This document shows positions 5,041 to 7,246 of a stretch of 7,246 nucleotides of DNA, in pieces. Below the pieces are notes generated by a model. The model was not told the DNA's origin and did no database searches. It was given only the letters and a program-made list of their open reading frames with translations. Source of the stretch: Minisyncoccota bacterium (lineage in GTDB: Bacteria; Verrucomicrobiota; Lentisphaeria; Oligosphaerales; MVZH01). The stretch covers positions 1 to 7,246 of the forward strand of contig JAIPIM010000208.1 of the NCBI GenBank assembly GCA_021734725.1. Reading direction: 5' to 3'. Within the stretch, counting starts at the first letter, position 1, and each line of letters opens with the position of its first letter. Both the position numbers and the translations under genes were made by a program.

Positions 5041-6388
5041 AGGGGAGGACAAACTCATACGACGAAAAGCTTACGTCGCGCATGGACGTATAGCTCGGCC
5101 GATAGCCAAACTGAAATCCCCGCGTGGCACCGCCTTCGTCTATCTGATTTGGACCGATGCTGTACACCTTCCAATGTTTACCTTCCTGGTCACGTTCGTA
5201 CAAAAACAAAGCACCGTGCGGAGCAAATGGATCCCTCGGAACGTTGTCCAAATACTCGGGGACAAGCTTCTGAAGACGCCGCGGAAAATCGCCGTCGTTC
5301 ATGATCTTAAATGCACAAAGCGCCAGCACTATTCTCGTCCCGCGTATGTTTGCCACGTGTAAGAGCGCCTGTTTTCTGGGGTAACCATAGCGGGGAATAA
5401 CAGCAGGCAAGACCTCGTTCGCGATGCGCTCAGGGATCCCATATCGTTCATGCGCCCCTTTGTGAATAGCACTGATTACACCGCCTGTCTCGGACATATA
5501 CCGTTCCGGATCATACCCGCTCTGCGAAAACGCAATCAGATGTGCATATACAGTGTCAACATAATAACTCACCTCACCGAACGTGAAGGCCCGGGCCAGC
5601 GACGCGTCATCCGCGTATCGACGATTCAACTCTTGCGTAGCAGTCACATATTCAAACCTCATCGTTTCTTCCATTGATTGAAGCCCCCCCTCCGCATGCT
5701 GCAAAATGGACCGCAATGCCGCCGTCTGTTCAAGCGGCACCAAACCATCCATGGCAACACGACGCATGCTTTCGCAGATACCGGAGATAATATCAATGGC
5801 AATTACATAATTGGATAAGGGGCCACCCCGGGTGACATGACAGCCCAGCACAACGGCCGTCCGGTAGTTGCTGGCCGCGCGCCCCCAATTGCCGTTGGAA
5901 ATCTCCTTTTCGGCGTCGAAACGCAGCATTTCCGCCACCTTTTGCACGCCGGAAAGATAAGGCCGAGGAACACGCCACGATCGACAGGTAGGAACTTGAC
6001 AAGCCTTCATCTGAGCCGCTTTGTGAGCATCTCGTAACGCTTGTGCATTTCTGAACAACCACCCCTCCAAGGCGGGATATTGCCCGCGCCGATATCCCCG
6101 TTCGCGAAAAGCCCTATACTCCCGCGACTCCGCGTCCATACTGGTGTTGGGCTCCGCCACACTACCTAAACGACGAATATGGAAAAAGGCATTCTCGGAC
6201 GAGATATCGCTGTTGGCCAATAAAGGTTTCGCGGGACGCAACTCCACGTGTGCAAGTAAGGAGGGCCACTCGATCTCGTGTGCTGGCGTTGACAAAGAGA
6301 CCGTGGACACGATATTCGTGTACCACACAACACCTCCAACCACCATGACAACGGCTGCAAGCAGTATAACGGTCATAGTTTTTCGCAT
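5039..6388 (-). CDS. Signal-anchored protein of unknown function with PVC-type 'LVPEYLDNVPRDPF' C-terminus
   Basis: This 449-aa product starts with a basic MRKT, then one hydrophobic segment (about 7-25, VILLAAVVMVVGGVVWY), so it is probably anchored in the inner membrane or exported, with the rest outside the cytoplasm. The middle (about 110-350) is helix-rich and unrecognised. The C-terminal part is the recognisable one: LCAFKIMNDGDFPRRLQKLV (357-376), PEYLDNVPRDPF (377-388) and WKVYSIGPNQIDEGG (406-420). From memory, this layout recurs in hypothetical proteins of Planctomycetes, Verrucomicrobia and Lentisphaerae. It is reminiscent of the globular part of pseudopilins, though here without a prepilin start. 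GGGGAG (6395-6400) lies 6 nt before the ATG, the same box and spacing as the pseudopilin gene. It appears to be a single-gene unit ending at the terminator at 4943-4973. Role unknown. Confidence 0.8.
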   Translation of the reverse strand: MRKTMTVILLAAVVMVVGGVVWYTNIVSTVSLSTPAHEIEWPSLLAHVELRPAKPLLANSDISSENAFFHIRRLGSVAEPNTSMDAESREYRAFRERGYRRGQYPALEGWLFRNAQALRDAHKAAQMKACQVPTCRSWRVPRPYLSGVQKVAEMLRFDAEKEISNGNWGRAASNYRTAVVLGCHVTRGGPLSNYVIAIDIISGICESMRRVAMDGLVPLEQTAALRSILQHAEGGLQSMEETMRFEYVTATQELNRRYADDASLARAFTFGEVSYYVDTVYAHLIAFSQSGYDPERYMSETGGVISAIHKGAHERYGIPERIANEVLPAVIPRYGYPRKQALLHVANIRGTRIVLALCAFKIMNDGDFPRRLQKLVPEYLDNVPRDPFAPHGALFLYERDQEGKHWKVYSIGPNQIDEGGATRGFQFGYRPSYTSMRDVSFSSYEFVLP

Positions 6389-6407
6389 CGCACACTCCCC
6401 GTAAGTT

Positions 6408-6416
6408 TGCTATACT
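6408..6416 (+). promoter_or_regulatory. Extended -10 promoter TGCTATACT for the AsmA-like gene
   Basis: TG-C-TATACT is a near-perfect extended -10, one base from the element at 4633-4641. No convincing -35 is seen. Transcription would begin near 6423, leaving a leader of about 100 nt before the ATG at 6526. Confidence 0.45.
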
Positions 6417-6445
6417 TTAACAGAAGTTTGTTGCTGTGGCCAGTT

Positions 6446-6466
6446 TCAAGCACAACTTGAGGTGCT
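6446..6466. promoter_or_regulatory. Overlapping inverted repeats in the divergent intergenic region
   Basis: TCAAG-cacaa-CTTGA (6446-6460) and AGCAC-aacttgag-GTGCT (6449-6466) overlap and cannot form together. They lie between the divergent 449-aa and AsmA-like genes and inside the predicted leader of the latter. They could be an operator or alternative RNA hairpins. Arms are only 5 bp, so chance is possible. Confidence 0.25.
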
Positions 6467-6525
6467 ATTGTGAAATAGAGTTTGCCCCCGGAGTACCCGG
6501 AACATCACGAATAGGAGTACGGATC

Positions 6526-7246
6526 ATGAAACTTATCATCCGCATTATCCTCGCCATCGCGGTGCTGTGCGCCGTAGCATTGCTTCTGATCTATCTGTCT
6601 CTGAATCGCATCGTTGACAAAGGTGTCGAAGCGGTGGGAAGTCGAGTCACGCAGACTTCCGTATCGTTGCAAGATGTGAGTATTTCGCCGTTCTCGGGAA
6701 ACGGTGAACTGCGTGGCCTGCAGGTGGGAAATCCTGAAGGCTTCAACACAGACCATGCTTTCACTCTCGGCTCAATTCGAATACACATGTCGCCGGCCAG
6801 CGTTCTTTCGGATACAATTGTCATCCAGGACATCTTTATCGACGCCCCGGAAATCACACTCGAACAGGGACTCCGCGGAAACAATATTAATGCTATCCGG
6901 CGCAATGTACGCGCATTTACCGGTCCGCCCGCTGATAAGACACAGGCGGAACCGCAAAAGAAACCGGGCAAAAAAATAATCATTGATAAATTGGTTCTGC
7001 AGAACGCAAAAGTCCACGTGAGCACCCCTATGCTCAAAGGCAGAAAAACAACATTCTCTCTTCCACGCATAGAGCTGACGGATATTGGCAAAGGGTCCAA
7101 GACTGCTACTATCGCGGATGTGCTCAATCAAGTGTTGAACGCCGTAACCGAAGCAGTTGTCAACACCGCCGGCGACTCCGTCGATTTCATCAAGAAAGGA
7201 ACCTTTCTGCTCGAAGGCGGCGAGGAACTGGAGAAAAGCGTGAGAG
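6526..7246 (+). CDS. AsmA-like envelope protein, N-terminal 240 residues; 3' end cut by window
   Basis: The frame is open to the right edge and has no stop in the window. It starts MKLIIRIILAIAV, giving one N-terminal membrane anchor (about 4-26). It then reads SVSLQDVSISPFSGNGELRG (45-64) and LQVGNPEGF (65-73), followed by SPASVLSDTIVIQDIFIDAP (89-108) and GNNINAIRRNV (118-128). This is the repeating beta-strand pattern of AsmA/DUF748-type proteins: a membrane anchor and a long periplasmic groove, implicated elsewhere in outer-membrane lipid transport or assembly. A Lys-rich linker (about 138-150) precedes a second similar segment (IIIDKLVLQNAKVHVSTPML, 151-170). AGGAG (6513-6517) lies 8 nt before the ATG. 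It is divergent from the 449-aa gene and shares a 137-nt control region with it. Exact subfamily and total length cannot be judged. Confidence 0.75.
   Translation, partial: MKLIIRIILAIAVLCAVALLLIYLSLNRIVDKGVEAVGSRVTQTSVSLQDVSISPFSGNGELRGLQVGNPEGFNTDHAFTLGSIRIHMSPASVLSDTIVIQDIFIDAPEITLEQGLRGNNINAIRRNVRAFTGPPADKTQAEPQKKPGKKIIIDKLVLQNAKVHVSTPMLKGRKTTFSLPRIELTDIGKGSKTATIADVLNQVLNAVTEAVVNTAGDSVDFIKKGTFLLEGGEELEKSVR

Noticed and set aside
6505..7131. Minus-strand open frames of 83, 178 and 119 aa at the right end
   Set aside because: They lie opposite the AsmA-like gene, which has a good ribosome site, a membrane anchor and family-like motifs. The antisense frames show none.
1..7246. CRISPR array, insertion sequence or phage genes
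   Set aside because: I saw no spaced direct repeats, transposase motifs or phage structural proteins.

Overview
The window looks like a piece of a PVC-group bacterial chromosome, most likely Lentisphaerota, Kiritimatiellota or a relative. Three things suggest this: a pseudopilin with the FTLVELLVVIAIIAIL start and an H-x-DG tail, typical of the large pseudopilin families of that group; its placement beside a GntR/LacI hybrid regulator and glycosidase-like genes; and a signal-anchored protein with the 'LVPEYLDNVPRDPF...YSIGPN' ending common in Planctomycetes and Verrucomicrobia relatives. This is inference from family knowledge, with no database search.

Layout. (1) 2-514, plus strand: the C-terminal end of a metal-efflux permease of the SO_0444 type, with a fused heavy-metal-associated (HMA) domain. 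(2) 4580 down to 572, minus strand: a tight four-gene operon. Its order is GntR/LacI regulator, pseudopilin, a 504-aa composite glycosidase-like protein and a 206-aa GH-A-clan (GH5-like) glycosidase fragment. ATGA overlaps join genes 1-2 and genes 3-4, and 15 nt separate genes 2-3. (3) 4581-5038: a gene-poor interval with a palindrome over a strong plus-strand extended -10, several small hairpins, a classic bidirectional terminator and a long near-perfect hairpin. It may encode a small RNA of about 325 nt. (4) 6388 down to 5039, minus strand: a signal-anchored protein of unknown function. (5) 6526 to the right edge, plus strand: an AsmA-like envelope protein, transcribed divergently from (4).

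How the parts may work together. The regulator probably senses a sugar or related ligand through its LacI-type domain and controls its own operon, which pairs a cell-surface pseudopilin with carbohydrate-related proteins. The odd point is that both glycosidase-like proteins seem to lack central parts of their catalytic domains while staying in frame and translationally linked. They could be decaying genes, collapsed assembly, or catalytically inactive binding proteins. That and the possible structured RNA between 4640 and 4980 are the two items most worth following up.
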